Assembly (NCBI GenBank): GCA_903831305.1
Contig: CAIKXE010000011.1
Coordinates: 76,002 to 110,158 of the forward strand
Origin: an uncultured bacterium
GTDB taxonomy: Bacteria > Patescibacteriota > Minisyncoccia > Phycocordibacterales > GWA1-40-21
Length of the DNA: 34,157 nt
Reading direction: 5' to 3'
Part shown: piece by piece, positions 17,642 through 26,500 of the stretch
Position numbering within the stretch: position 1 is the first letter of the stretch
Layout: the number at the start of each line of letters is the position of its first letter
Program-made: the position numbers and the translations under genes
Notes under the pieces: model-generated
What the model saw: only the letters and a program-made list of their open reading frames with translations
Databases searched by the model: none
Told to the model about the DNA's origin: nothing

Positions 17642-18943
17642 TTATCTTATATACCCCCATTTTTTTAGATCTGGAATTTTATTTTCAATATCTTTACCAA
17701 TATCGTTTCTATAAAAGGCTTTTGGTATAATTATCTTTTTTATTATATTTAGACTCTTTAGTCTAGCTTTTTCTATTGTATCAGCGACTGCTGTTGTATA
17801 CGCAATATAGCCATCTCGGCCCGAAATAAAGTACTGCCCGTTATCTTTGCCAGCTCTTATTGAGATACTTTCAAAGTGTATACTTTCAAGTTCTTTAATA
17901 TCTAATTTATCAAAATAAATATTGACCCCATAGAGAGTTTCCTTACTGTTATCTCTTCCAAAAGGAAAAGGTGGTGTCGCGATTAGATTTACTATACCAA
18001 AACCTTTTTTAAACTTTAAATCATATTTTTCACCGTTAGCAATTGCATATAAAAATTCGCCCCAAGGAGAAATATTTAATTCGCTCTGTAGGTGAACAAT
18101 AGGGGTACCCATCCGAGCAGTTACTTCAAGTGGATATGCACCACTTTCATTCACAATGCAGTTTATTTCAAAATCTCCCTTAAAATTTACTGATTGTAAA
18201 TAAGATTTGAATTTACTTAGAACATCAATAAACAATTTATTTTTTTCATCACCATCATACCAAGCCAATGTACCCATTTCACTAGTAATTGGACCCACAT
18301 CATCAGGGAACATTCTTGTGTGTTCAAAGTTTATTTCTATTGGCCCTACCCAGTCAATGCCATTAAAATATCTACCAACACCTATTTCAACTCCGTTAAT
18401 CCTCTCGTGCAGAGTGATTTTTTCTCGATTAATATATTTATTATTGTAATAACTTTTTAAAACACTAATTGTGTCTTTGCCACATTCGTACTCGCCAATG
18501 TAAGTCAGAAACTTTCTACTGTGGTCATTACACTTAATTACCCATTTTTTGGGATTATCTTTTATGAATAAAATTGCATCTTCAATATCCGTAAAATCTT
18601 TTAAATCAACTGTTTTTAAACCTAACTCCTTAAACATCTTTTGTCCATATTCTCGGTCTTGTTCCAGTCTGTCTGCTTCTTTGGAACCACCAAAGACTTT
18701 ATAGCCTTTTTTCCTGAGAAAATCTTGGGTCTTTCCGTAGCCTACATCATCAAAAACTATCAAACCATTTTTACCAACCCACTCGAGCTCTTTTTTCCAG
18801 GAATACGTTTTTTCAACTAAATTATCAAAGTTTTGGCGGTCATTTTTGTTTTTAATGTAAAGCTTAACATTATGGCCTTCTTTTCTTAGTATAACAGCCA
18901 GGTTTCCAGCGATGCACTCATTTGATATAAACAATATATTCAT
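17642..18943 (-). CDS. ATP-grasp, PurD-like (phosphoribosylamine-glycine ligase-like) protein
   Basis: MNILFISNECIAGNLAVILRKEGHNVKLYI; KWVIKCNDHSRK; LHERINGVEIGVGRYFNG; FEINCIVNESGAYPLEVTARMGTP. ORF track start 18952; MNIL at 18943 preferred. Confidence 0.75.
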   Translation of the reverse strand: MNILFISNECIAGNLAVILRKEGHNVKLYIKNKNDRQNFDNLVEKTYSWKKELEWVGKNGLIVFDDVGYGKTQDFLRKKGYKVFGGSKEADRLEQDREYGQKMFKELGLKTVDLKDFTDIEDAILFIKDNPKKWVIKCNDHSRKFLTYIGEYECGKDTISVLKSYYNNKYINREKITLHERINGVEIGVGRYFNGIDWVGPIEINFEHTRMFPDDVGPITSEMGTLAWYDGDEKNKLFIDVLSKFKSYLQSVNFKGDFEINCIVNESGAYPLEVTARMGTPIVHLQSELNISPWGEFLYAIANGEKYDLKFKKGFGIVNLIATPPFPFGRDNSKETLYGVNIYFDKLDIKELESIHFESISIRAGKDNGQYFISGRDGYIAYTTAVADTIEKARLKSLNIIKKIIIPKAFYRNDIGKDIENKIPDLKKWGYIR

Positions 18944-19008
18944 GATTATCAAAGTATAATATAAAAAAGCTTTTAAAACAATAAAAAGTGGTATATAATA
19001 GCCACACT

Positions 19009-19926
19009 ATGACATGGTTTTTAATTGCCCTAATAGGGCCAGTATTATACGCCCTAACAAACTTTATTGATAAACTTCTGCTGGAGAAGTATTTTAAAAA
19101 TGGTGGGGTTGGGACACTTGTGCTTATTTCTTCACTTATTTCGGTTTTTGTTTTACCCTTTATTTTTTTAGCAGATAATACTGTTTTTTCTGTTGGCTAT
19201 ATCCAGATTCTTACTTTGGCGGTGGTGGGAATATTAAACGTAGTGGTGATTTGGTGTTATTTATTAGCACTTAGAGACGAAGAAGCTTCTATTGTGGTTG
19301 TCTTTTACCAGCTTGTTCCGGTCTTTGGTTCAATTTTAGGTTATTTTATTCTAGGTGAAATATTGTCACAAATACAATTGATAGCAATGGCAATAATCAT
19401 TTTTGGCACCACCATTATCTCATTCGAAATTGATGCGGAAAATAAATTTAAACTTCGTCGTCAGACCGTTCCTTTAATGCTAGTAGCGGCTTTAGCCTGG
19501 GCACTAGAATCTGTCTTGTTTAAGGTGGTGGCTCTGGAGGAAAATCTTTGGCGTTCGCTTTTTTGGGAACATCTCATGATGACCATTGTTGGACTGCTTA
19601 TTTTTATGTTTATTCGCTCCTATCGTGAAAATTTCTTATCAGCCATACGTGAAAATTCTAAAAGAATATTGTCGCTTAATGTTTTAAATGAGATTTTGTA
19701 TATTAGCGGAAATATTGTTGTTGCCTTTGCTTATTTACTTGCCCCCATTGGTCTGGTCTTGCTCACTGAGTCATTTCAGCCTATTTTTGTATTTATGCTT
19801 GGTATATTTTTTACTTTCTTTTTTCCAAAGGTTGCTACCGAAAAGATCTATGCCAAACATATTTTGCAAAAAGTGATTGCTATCTGTATAACTGGTCTTG
19901 GTACCTATTTGCTTCTCGTTTATTGA
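19009..19926 (+). CDS. EamA/DMT-family transporter-like membrane protein
   Basis: About 10 TM segments in two halves; YFILGEILSQIQLIAMAIIIFGTTIIS. Start moved from 18988 to 19009, since TATAAT at 18994-18999 lies inside the longer ORF. Confidence 0.8.
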   Translation: MTWFLIALIGPVLYALTNFIDKLLLEKYFKNGGVGTLVLISSLISVFVLPFIFLADNTVFSVGYIQILTLAVVGILNVVVIWCYLLALRDEEASIVVVFYQLVPVFGSILGYFILGEILSQIQLIAMAIIIFGTTIISFEIDAENKFKLRRQTVPLMLVAALAWALESVLFKVVALEENLWRSLFWEHLMMTIVGLLIFMFIRSYRENFLSAIRENSKRILSLNVLNEILYISGNIVVAFAYLLAPIGLVLLTESFQPIFVFMLGIFFTFFFPKVATEKIYAKHILQKVIAICITGLGTYLLLVY

Positions 19927-19965
19927 TGTTTTTGCATTATTTTGTATTAATTATATAATAACTAT

Positions 19966-20505
19966 ATGAGAAAGAACCAACAAAAGTTTTCATGGATGAA
20001 CCAGAATTTAGAGGTTAAGGATACAAAAAAATATGGTAAGGGTGTTTTTGCGAAGAAGGATATTAAAAAAGGAGAAACACTGTTTGTGATGGGTGGTTAT
20101 ATTCTAACTATCGATGACGAAAATAAATTAAAAGGGATCGTGGCTGATAAACCTATTGAAATATCTAATCAATTTTCTATTGGTCCTCGAACAGCTTTTG
20201 ACCTTAAAAAAATGCCTCAGCACTATGTTAATCATGGTTGTAATCCTAACGCTGGTTTTAAAGGACAAATATTTATGCTAGCAATGAAGAAAATAAGAAA
20301 AGACGAGGAAATTTGTTATGATTATGCGATGGTGATGAATTCTAGTCCTAATAGTAATTCTTACTTTACTTTTGATTGCAAGTGTGGAGCAAAAAATTGT
20401 CGGAAAAAGATCACCGAGGATGATTGGAAGATAAAAGGATTACAAAAAAGATATAACGGATATTTTCAGTGGTTTTTACAAAATAAAATTTTGCAAGAGA
20501 TTTAA
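19966..20505 (+). CDS. SET domain protein with post-SET cysteine motif
   Basis: YGKGVFAKKDIKKGE, YVNHGCNPNAGF, KDEEICYDYA, CKCGAKNCRKKI; TATAAT 6 nt upstream of ATG. Confidence 0.85.
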   Translation: MRKNQQKFSWMNQNLEVKDTKKYGKGVFAKKDIKKGETLFVMGGYILTIDDENKLKGIVADKPIEISNQFSIGPRTAFDLKKMPQHYVNHGCNPNAGFKGQIFMLAMKKIRKDEEICYDYAMVMNSSPNSNSYFTFDCKCGAKNCRKKITEDDWKIKGLQKRYNGYFQWFLQNKILQEI

Positions 20506-20533
20506 TTAGATAATATGTGCTATAATAGAAAAC

Positions 20534-20956
20534 ATGGTATTTAATATTAATTTTCGAGAATATTTTTTCTACTATTTTCTTTTAGTGATTATTATAATCA
20601 CCGGTGCCTTTTCCTATTATCGTTTCGTTGTTCAGCATGATTACATTGTATATTATGAAGGTGAATGCGACCCGAACGTGCAAAGTTGTTTTGTTGGTTG
20701 TGAGGATGATGAATGTATTAATGAATATTATTATTTAGAAGTACAAAAATACGCGTCAGATCTACTTAAGGTGTGTGGTAACTATATTACTGATTGTGCT
20801 GAGGCAAACATATGCTTACCTACGGATCAAGAGTGTACTATTACTTACTGCGACCCAGAAATTGACGATGTTGATTGTGCTGTGTCTACACCAGACCAAG
20901 AGGCTAGTCTTTCTTCTGATGCAGATGTTTTATTAGAGGAAGATAATATAGAATAA
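20534..20956 (+). CDS. Membrane-anchored cysteine-rich hypothetical protein
   Basis: One N-terminal TM segment followed by a domain with about 10 Cys (CDPNVQSCFVGCEDDEC...CGNYITDCAEANICLPTDQECTITYCDPEIDDVDC) and an acidic tail. Confidence 0.6.
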   Translation: MVFNINFREYFFYYFLLVIIIITGAFSYYRFVVQHDYIVYYEGECDPNVQSCFVGCEDDECINEYYYLEVQKYASDLLKVCGNYITDCAEANICLPTDQECTITYCDPEIDDVDCAVSTPDQEASLSSDADVLLEEDNIE

Positions 20957-20960
20957 AATT

Positions 20961-22676
20961 ATGATTTGTCCATTTTTTGATTTTCCAACTTATCTTTTTT
21001 TCACAGCTGATGTCCCACCTTTACTATATTATTCACATATCCCCTCGATCATCATTTCTCTTTTTGTGGGAATTTTTGTCTTTTTAAACGGTAAACGGTC
21101 TCTGCTTAATCAGCTTTTATTGGGAATAGCAGTATTCTTCTCACTTTGGACAATAATTAATCTTTTCACCTGGACTAATATTAATAGCGATAGCGTATCG
21201 TTTTTTTGGTCACTTTTAGGTTTATGTTTAAGTCTAGTCGCTATCTTATCTATATATTTTATCTACGTGTTTTTAGAAAAAAAAGATATCTCACTTCGTG
21301 TAAAAATAATATTCTTGGTTTTATTGGCCCCTGTTTTCCTACTATCCGCCACCCGTTATAATTTAAGCGGTTTTGATTTAATGGAATGCGACGCTTTTAA
21401 ATTTGAGAACATATTATTTTATAGTTACTATTATTCGCTTGGTTTAATAGCAATGGTATGGATTTTTGTACTACTTGTCAGACACTATCGTGTGGCCACT
21501 ATTAATTTTCGGAAGGAAATAATCCTAATCGGTATAGGAATAGAGTCTTTTTTGTTTATGTTTTTCATCCTGTCGTACATTGGAAGTTATTTAACTACCA
21601 CTGGTGTTTTAGCAGATTCTCGTATTGAAATGTACGGACTTTTTGGCATGACATTCTTCATTTCTTTGATTTCTTATCTGATTGTAAAATTTAAAGCTTT
21701 TAATATTAAATTAATCGGAACACAGGCTCTGGTGTGGGGTCTGGTGATTACTATCGGTTCAGAGTTCTTTTTTGTTGAAACTGGTATTAACAAAATATTA
21801 ACTGGTGTTACATTATTCATTTCCTCTATTGCTGGTGTTATGATTGTCCGGGGTGTCAAAAAGGAAATTAAGCAGAAAGAGAGAATCGAAAGTTTGGCTG
21901 ATAGCTTGAGAAGTTTGAATGACCGGCTGGAGGTTACTAACTCTTCTTTGGAGATCGCCAATGAAAGGCTCAAGGAGCTAGACCATATGAAGTCTGAGTT
22001 TGTATCCCTCGCTACACACCAGATTCGTGGGCCACTTTCCGCTATCAAGGGCTATGTGTCCTTGATGATTGAGGGGGATTATGGCAAGCCACCAGCTACC
22101 TTTGTGGAGCCTTTGGACACCGTTTTTAAATCCACGGATTCCTTGAGTAAGATGGTGACGGACTTCCTGGATGTGTCCCGTATTGACCTGGGTCAGATGA
22201 AATATGAATTTACAGATTTTGATTTTAGGGATTTGGTGGAGGAGGTGTCCAAGGAACTGAAAATAAGTGTAGAGAGTAAAGGCCTGGAGTTTAAGGAAAA
22301 GATTGCTCATGGTAAGTGTCCGGTGAAAGCTGATAGGACAAAATTAAAACAGGTGCTGATAAATTTGATTGATAACTCTAGTAAATATACAGAAAAGGGT
22401 TGGCTGGAAGTTTCAGTGGAAAAATTAAAGGAAGGGAATAAGATATTGTTTGCGGTGAAGGATAGTGGGGTGGGTATTTCCAAGGCCACGCTCCCGGTCC
22501 TCTTCCAGAGATTCTCCCGAGCCAAAGACGCCAACAAGACTAATATATTAGGAACTGGTTTAGGTCTCTATATTGCCAAGAAAATGGTAGAAGCTAATCA
22601 AGGTAAAATATGGGCCGAGTCCGCAGGGGAAGGTAAAGGGGCGGAGTTTTATGTGGAGCTAAATTTGGTGGAATAA
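20961..22676 (+). CDS. Membrane sensor histidine kinase (7TM-like N-terminus)
   Basis: Multiple N-terminal TM helices, coiled-coil, H-box SLATHQIRGPLSAIKGY, N-box LINLIDNSSKYTEKG, G boxes DSGVGI and GTGLGLYIAKKMVEANQGKIW. Confidence 0.9.
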   Translation: MICPFFDFPTYLFFTADVPPLLYYSHIPSIIISLFVGIFVFLNGKRSLLNQLLLGIAVFFSLWTIINLFTWTNINSDSVSFFWSLLGLCLSLVAILSIYFIYVFLEKKDISLRVKIIFLVLLAPVFLLSATRYNLSGFDLMECDAFKFENILFYSYYYSLGLIAMVWIFVLLVRHYRVATINFRKEIILIGIGIESFLFMFFILSYIGSYLTTTGVLADSRIEMYGLFGMTFFISLISYLIVKFKAFNIKLIGTQALVWGLVITIGSEFFFVETGINKILTGVTLFISSIAGVMIVRGVKKEIKQKERIESLADSLRSLNDRLEVTNSSLEIANERLKELDHMKSEFVSLATHQIRGPLSAIKGYVSLMIEGDYGKPPATFVEPLDTVFKSTDSLSKMVTDFLDVSRIDLGQMKYEFTDFDFRDLVEEVSKELKISVESKGLEFKEKIAHGKCPVKADRTKLKQVLINLIDNSSKYTEKGWLEVSVEKLKEGNKILFAVKDSGVGISKATLPVLFQRFSRAKDANKTNILGTGLGLYIAKKMVEANQGKIWAESAGEGKGAEFYVELNLVE

Positions 22677-22689
22677 ATGATTTCCTATG

Positions 22690-22736
22690 AAACCAAACTT
22701 TAGCCTTCCTAAAATAGGTTAAAGTTTGGTTTTTTT
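22690..22736 (+). terminator. Rho-independent terminator
   Basis: AAACCAAACTTTAGCCT...AGGTTAAAGTTTGGTTT followed by a T-run (one G-U pair). Confidence 0.85.
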
Positions 22737-22762
22737 AGTTACGCTAATCTAAAAAAGCCAAA

Positions 22763-23569
22763 ATGAGTCATACTAGAAAAAAAATAAATAATAAGATAAG
22801 AATTAAAAATCGGTTTAAGGACCTTAAGGAAACTATCCTTAATTTGGAGCAGTCCAATGATGATTTGAGGAAGTTGAGTGATTTGAAAGATGAATTCATT
22901 TCTCTGGCTACGCATCAGATCCGCGGTCCCTTGGGGGCCATGAAGGGCTATTTGTCCTTGATGCTGGAAGGTGATTATGGTCTAGTCCCTGGGGGTCTTC
23001 TGGATCCTATAAAAATTGTCTTTAAGTCGGCGGACTCTTTGAGTAAAACCGTCAATGACTTTTTAGATATTTCTCGGATTGAGCAGGGGCAGATGAAGCT
23101 ATTTTTTAAGGATTTTAATTTGGTGGATTTGGTGCATGAAGCGGTTAGTGAGATGAAGAATGTTATAAAAGACAAGGGGCTGGACTTGCGGGTAAAAGTC
23201 CAGGATAAGATATTGATGGTTCACGGTGACAAGACTAAATTAAAACAAGTTATTATTAACCTTATTGATAATTCTTATAAATACACTGAAAAAGGTTGGA
23301 TGGAAATTTCCTTGGAAAAGTGCGAATTTGATAAGGTATTATTTAGCATAAAGGATAGTGGGGTGGGAATTAAGAAGCTGACTTTGCCGTTACTCTTTCA
23401 AAAGTTTAGTCGTTGTTCGGGAGCCAATGACGTGAATATCCTAGGAACTGGTTTGGGTCTCTATATTGCCAAGAAAATGGTGGAGGCTAATCATGGTAAA
23501 ATATGGGCGGAATCTGCCGGTGAAGGAAAGGGTGCCGAGTTTTACGTGGAGCTTGATATTGTAAAATAA
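22763..23569 (+). CDS. Soluble histidine kinase, duplicate of the upstream kinase core
   Basis: SLATHQIRGPLGAMKGYLSLMLEGDYG, LINLIDNSYKYTEKGWMEIS, DSGVGIKK, GTGLGLYIAKKMVEANHGKIWAESAGEGKGAEFYVELD; no TM segment. Confidence 0.88.
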   Translation: MSHTRKKINNKIRIKNRFKDLKETILNLEQSNDDLRKLSDLKDEFISLATHQIRGPLGAMKGYLSLMLEGDYGLVPGGLLDPIKIVFKSADSLSKTVNDFLDISRIEQGQMKLFFKDFNLVDLVHEAVSEMKNVIKDKGLDLRVKVQDKILMVHGDKTKLKQVIINLIDNSYKYTEKGWMEISLEKCEFDKVLFSIKDSGVGIKKLTLPLLFQKFSRCSGANDVNILGTGLGLYIAKKMVEANHGKIWAESAGEGKGAEFYVELDIVK

Positions 23570-23581
23570 ATTAAGCCGGGA

Positions 23582-24328
23582 CTATTTTATAAAGCGCAGT
23601 ACTAGGGCTAGTTGCTCTGGGGTATTAACCCCTAGGGCCTCATGGGTGGGGATGGTGCAGGAATTTAAGGTGTAGCCTTGATCACGAGCCATACCCACCA
23701 AGTCCGTCAGGTAATATTCACCTTGGGCATTTTTCTTATCAATCTTGGTGATATTTTCCTTAAGCCAAGCGAGGTTATAACAAAAGTATGATGGGCTCAC
23801 CTCGCGGATTCCAAGCTCCTCGGGGGAAGCATCTTTCTTCTCTACATTTTTAATTATCTTGCCTTCGGCGTCACGTAAAATCCGGCCAAAGTCGTAAAAA
23901 GGTTTGCGCCAGTCCTCATAATCTTCTACTACTATTGTACCGAGCGTCAGCGGGGAAATATTCTGGCTGATATGGGCGCTATACAACTTGCTGATAGTTT
24001 CCTCATTAATCAGTGGGTGATCACCATAAAGCACTATGACATGCTTGGCATCATCTGTTATGTGAGGAATCACTTCTTGGACGGCGTGCCCAGTGCCTAG
24101 CTGCTTGTCTTGGAGAACGTATCTTTTATTCTGGCCGATCGCTCCTTTCACCTCATCTGCCTTGTAGCCTAAAACAATAATCGGTTCCTTTTTATGGAAT
24201 TTCTGTACCGCATCTAAAAGGTAAGTGAGCATGGGCCGGCCTTTGATCTCTGTTAAGACCTTGGGTTTGGTGTCACCCATCCGAGTGCCTTTTCCGGCCG
24301 CTAAAATGATAATTTCTAAGTCGTTCAT
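23582..24328 (-). CDS. Sugar nucleotidyltransferase, GlmU N-terminal-like
   Basis: MNDLEIIILAAGKGTRMGDTKPKVLTEIKGRPMLTYLLDAV, YVLQDKQLGTGHAVQEV, VLYGDHPLI. ORF track start (24616) runs through tRNA genes; the real start is 24328. Confidence 0.88.
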   Translation of the reverse strand: MNDLEIIILAAGKGTRMGDTKPKVLTEIKGRPMLTYLLDAVQKFHKKEPIIVLGYKADEVKGAIGQNKRYVLQDKQLGTGHAVQEVIPHITDDAKHVIVLYGDHPLINEETISKLYSAHISQNISPLTLGTIVVEDYEDWRKPFYDFGRILRDAEGKIIKNVEKKDASPEELGIREVSPSYFCYNLAWLKENITKIDKKNAQGEYYLTDLVGMARDQGYTLNSCTIPTHEALGVNTPEQLALVLRFIK

Positions 24329-24349
24329 TGTATGGTATTTATAAACTTG

Positions 24350-24421
24350 TGACCTTACCGGGAGTCGAACCCGGCTTCTTGCCTTGAAAAGGCAATGTCC
24401 TAACCGATAGACGATAAGGCC
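24350..24421 (-). tRNA. tRNA-Glu (anticodon TTC)
   Basis: Acceptor GGCCTTA/TAAGGTC, anticodon loop TTTTCAA, T arm CCGGGTTCGACTCCCGG; CCA not encoded. Confidence 0.93.
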
Positions 24422-24492
24422 GTAAAGACAGAATAAATATAGCATTTTTTGTAAAAAAAGCAAAAAAATGGTAATGTTTATATTGGCTAAAG

Positions 24493-24579
24493 GGAAGCGT
24501 GGGTGAGTGGTTGAAATCACCAGTTTCGAAAACTGGCAGGCCTGAAAGGGTCTCGAAGGTTCAAATCCTTCCGCTTCCG
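24493..24579 (+). tRNA. tRNA-Ser (anticodon CGA)
   Basis: Acceptor GGAAGCG/CGCTTCC, anticodon stem CCAGT-TTCGAAA-ACTGG, long variable arm, T arm AAGGTTCAAATCCTT. Confidence 0.93.
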
Positions 24580-24600
24580 CCGTCATTTTTAAATAAAAAC

Positions 24601-25800
24601 ATGTACCACCCAGCAAAAAAGATTTTAGAAAGATATGCGGAGGTGTTGGTGAACTTTGCCTTAAATTCGGGGAAGGGGGTGAAGAAGGGCGAAGTGGTAC
24701 TGCTCCAAGTGCCGGAGAGTGCTAAACCGATGCTTCTGGCTTTGAACAAAGCAGTATTAAAAGCCCAGGCCCACCCCATAATTCAATACATACCAGATGG
24801 GATGAGCCGGGAGTTTTTTAATCTGGCAAATCAGGCGCAGATCCGCTTTTTTCCCGCTAAATATTTAAAAGGGAGATTAGAAGAGATAGATCATTCTATC
24901 ATGATCATTGCGGATACGGACAAGCATGAGCTAGAGGATATTGACCCCAAGCAGATTATGGAAAAGTCAAAAGCCTCTAAACCGTATATGGACTGGCGCA
25001 ATGAAAAAGAGAGTGCTGGGAAATTCACCTGGACGCTTGGCCTGTATGGTACCAAGGCTGGGGCCGATGAAGTGGGGATGAGTGAGGAGGAGTATTGGGC
25101 CGAGATTATCAAAGCCTGTTATTTAAATGATAAGGAGCCGGTAAAAACTTGGCAGAGGATTGCCCACGAGGTGGAGCGAATAAAAAACAAGCTAAATAGT
25201 TTGAAGATTGAAAGGGTGCGGGTAGAGTCAGAACACACGGATCTGACTATTATACTTGGTATAAACCGGCAGTGGATGGGTGGGTCGGGCCGGAATATTC
25301 CGAGCTTTGAGATTTTTATCTCCCCGGACTGCCGAGGGACGGAGGGTCATGTTTATTTTGATCAGCCACTTTACCGGTATGGTAATTTGATTAAAGATAT
25401 TTATTTAGAATTTAAGAATGGCAAGGTGATAAAAGCCAAGGCGAAGAAGGGCGAGAAAATACTTAAGCAAATGATTGGGAATATTAATGCGGACAAAGTA
25501 GGGGAGTTTTCCCTGACTGATTCTCGGTTATCTAAAATCACTAAGTTCATGGCGGAGACGTTGTTTGATGAAAATATGGGTGGGCGCTATGGTAACACGC
25601 ATATTGCCTTGGGTAGTGCGTATCAGGACTCATATCCGGGAGATCCAAGTAAAGTGAAAAAGAGTGACTGGCAAAAGATGGGCTATAATGAGTCCGTGGT
25701 CCATACAGATATTGTGAGTACAGAAAATAGAGTGGTGACGGCTTGGTTACCAGGTGGCAAGACCTTGGTTATATATAAAGAAGGGAAGTTCACTATTTAA
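24601..25800 (+). CDS. M29-family (thermophilic) aminopeptidase
   Basis: MYHPAKKILERYAEVLVNFALNSGKGVKKGEVVLLQVPESAKPM; GTEGHVYFDQPLYRYGN; ETLFDENMGGRYGNTHIALGSAYQDSYPGD; HTDIVS. ORF track start 24499 lies inside tRNA-Ser. Confidence 0.88.
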   Translation: MYHPAKKILERYAEVLVNFALNSGKGVKKGEVVLLQVPESAKPMLLALNKAVLKAQAHPIIQYIPDGMSREFFNLANQAQIRFFPAKYLKGRLEEIDHSIMIIADTDKHELEDIDPKQIMEKSKASKPYMDWRNEKESAGKFTWTLGLYGTKAGADEVGMSEEEYWAEIIKACYLNDKEPVKTWQRIAHEVERIKNKLNSLKIERVRVESEHTDLTIILGINRQWMGGSGRNIPSFEIFISPDCRGTEGHVYFDQPLYRYGNLIKDIYLEFKNGKVIKAKAKKGEKILKQMIGNINADKVGEFSLTDSRLSKITKFMAETLFDENMGGRYGNTHIALGSAYQDSYPGDPSKVKKSDWQKMGYNESVVHTDIVSTENRVVTAWLPGGKTLVIYKEGKFTI

Positions 25801-26216
25801 TTCAGACCGTGGGCTTTAAAGAGTGGAGCATACATTTTGTCAGCAACTAAAATATGTTTGGTCAGCCAATTTTTAGCAAAATCCGTAATTTCTAAAACAA
25901 GTTTGGGCAAGTCTTCATCACCTTTTCTGATACGCTCAGAATATTCGCCGGTTTGGATTCGAAACATCGTGTGATATTTCATATGGTTCTCAATATCAGA
26001 ATAGGCAAACTGTGTAAAATATTTTTCCTCGGTGGATAGATGGTAGAAGGCATAATCCGTGAGTTCTTTCACAATTTTGAGTAGTTCTTCTTTATTATCA
26101 TTGCCTTTCTCTAACAAGTCATAAATTCGGTTTACGATATCAAAGAAATGCTGGTGTTGCTCATCAATCACACTAACTCCCAAGTTATACTCGCTAGTCC
26201 AGATGAATTTCTTCAT
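25797..26216 (-). CDS. Bacteriohemerythrin
   Basis: IDEQHQHFFDIVNRI, YHLSTEEKYF, HMKYHTMF, WLTKHILVADKMYA iron-ligand pattern. Confidence 0.92.
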   Translation of the reverse strand: MKKFIWTSEYNLGVSVIDEQHQHFFDIVNRIYDLLEKGNDNKEELLKIVKELTDYAFYHLSTEEKYFTQFAYSDIENHMKYHTMFRIQTGEYSERIRKGDEDLPKLVLEITDFAKNWLTKHILVADKMYAPLFKAHGLN

Positions 26217-26300
26217 GCTAATTTTATTAATCTATTATGAGTAAAGTATACCGTAATATTTAATATTATGGTAGCACTGAATACCCCAACCACTATGGAA

Positions 26301-26348
26301 CCATTCGTACGCCTGCCTGCCCGTAGCTTTTGGCGAAGGAGGGAATGG
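26301..26348. repeat. Candidate short palindromic repeat
   Basis: CCATTC...GAATGG arms around CGTACGCCTGCCTGCCCGTAGCTTTTGGCGAAGGAGG. Confidence 0.3.
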
Positions 26349-26423
26349 GTAAATAGGGAATAAGTGGATATTGTGATTTTTGGTAAAATAGTGTATTCTG
26401 GTGGATAGTTCGTTACAGGAAAA

Positions 26424-26496
26424 GGGCGGTTAGCTCACTTGGTAGAGCGTGTCTTTGACGTAGACAAGGTAACAGGTTCGATCCCTGTACCGCCCA
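26424..26496 (+). tRNA. tRNA-Val (anticodon GAC)
   Basis: Acceptor GGGCGGT/ACCGCCC, anticodon stem-loop TGTCT-TTGACGT-AGACA, T arm ACAGGTTCGATCCCTGT. Confidence 0.94.
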
Positions 26497-26500
26497 CAAA

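Noticed and set aside
21674-22310. Two minus-strand ORFs (124 and 110 aa) inside the histidine kinase gene
   Set aside because: Overlap strongly supported kinase coding sequence; no family motifs.
24499-24600. N-terminal extension of the M29 aminopeptidase ORF
   Set aside because: Encoded by tRNA-Ser sequence; real start is 24601.
24329-24616. N-terminal 96-aa extension of the nucleotidyltransferase ORF
   Set aside because: It runs through tRNA-Glu and tRNA-Ser; homology begins at MNDLEIIILAAGKG (24328).
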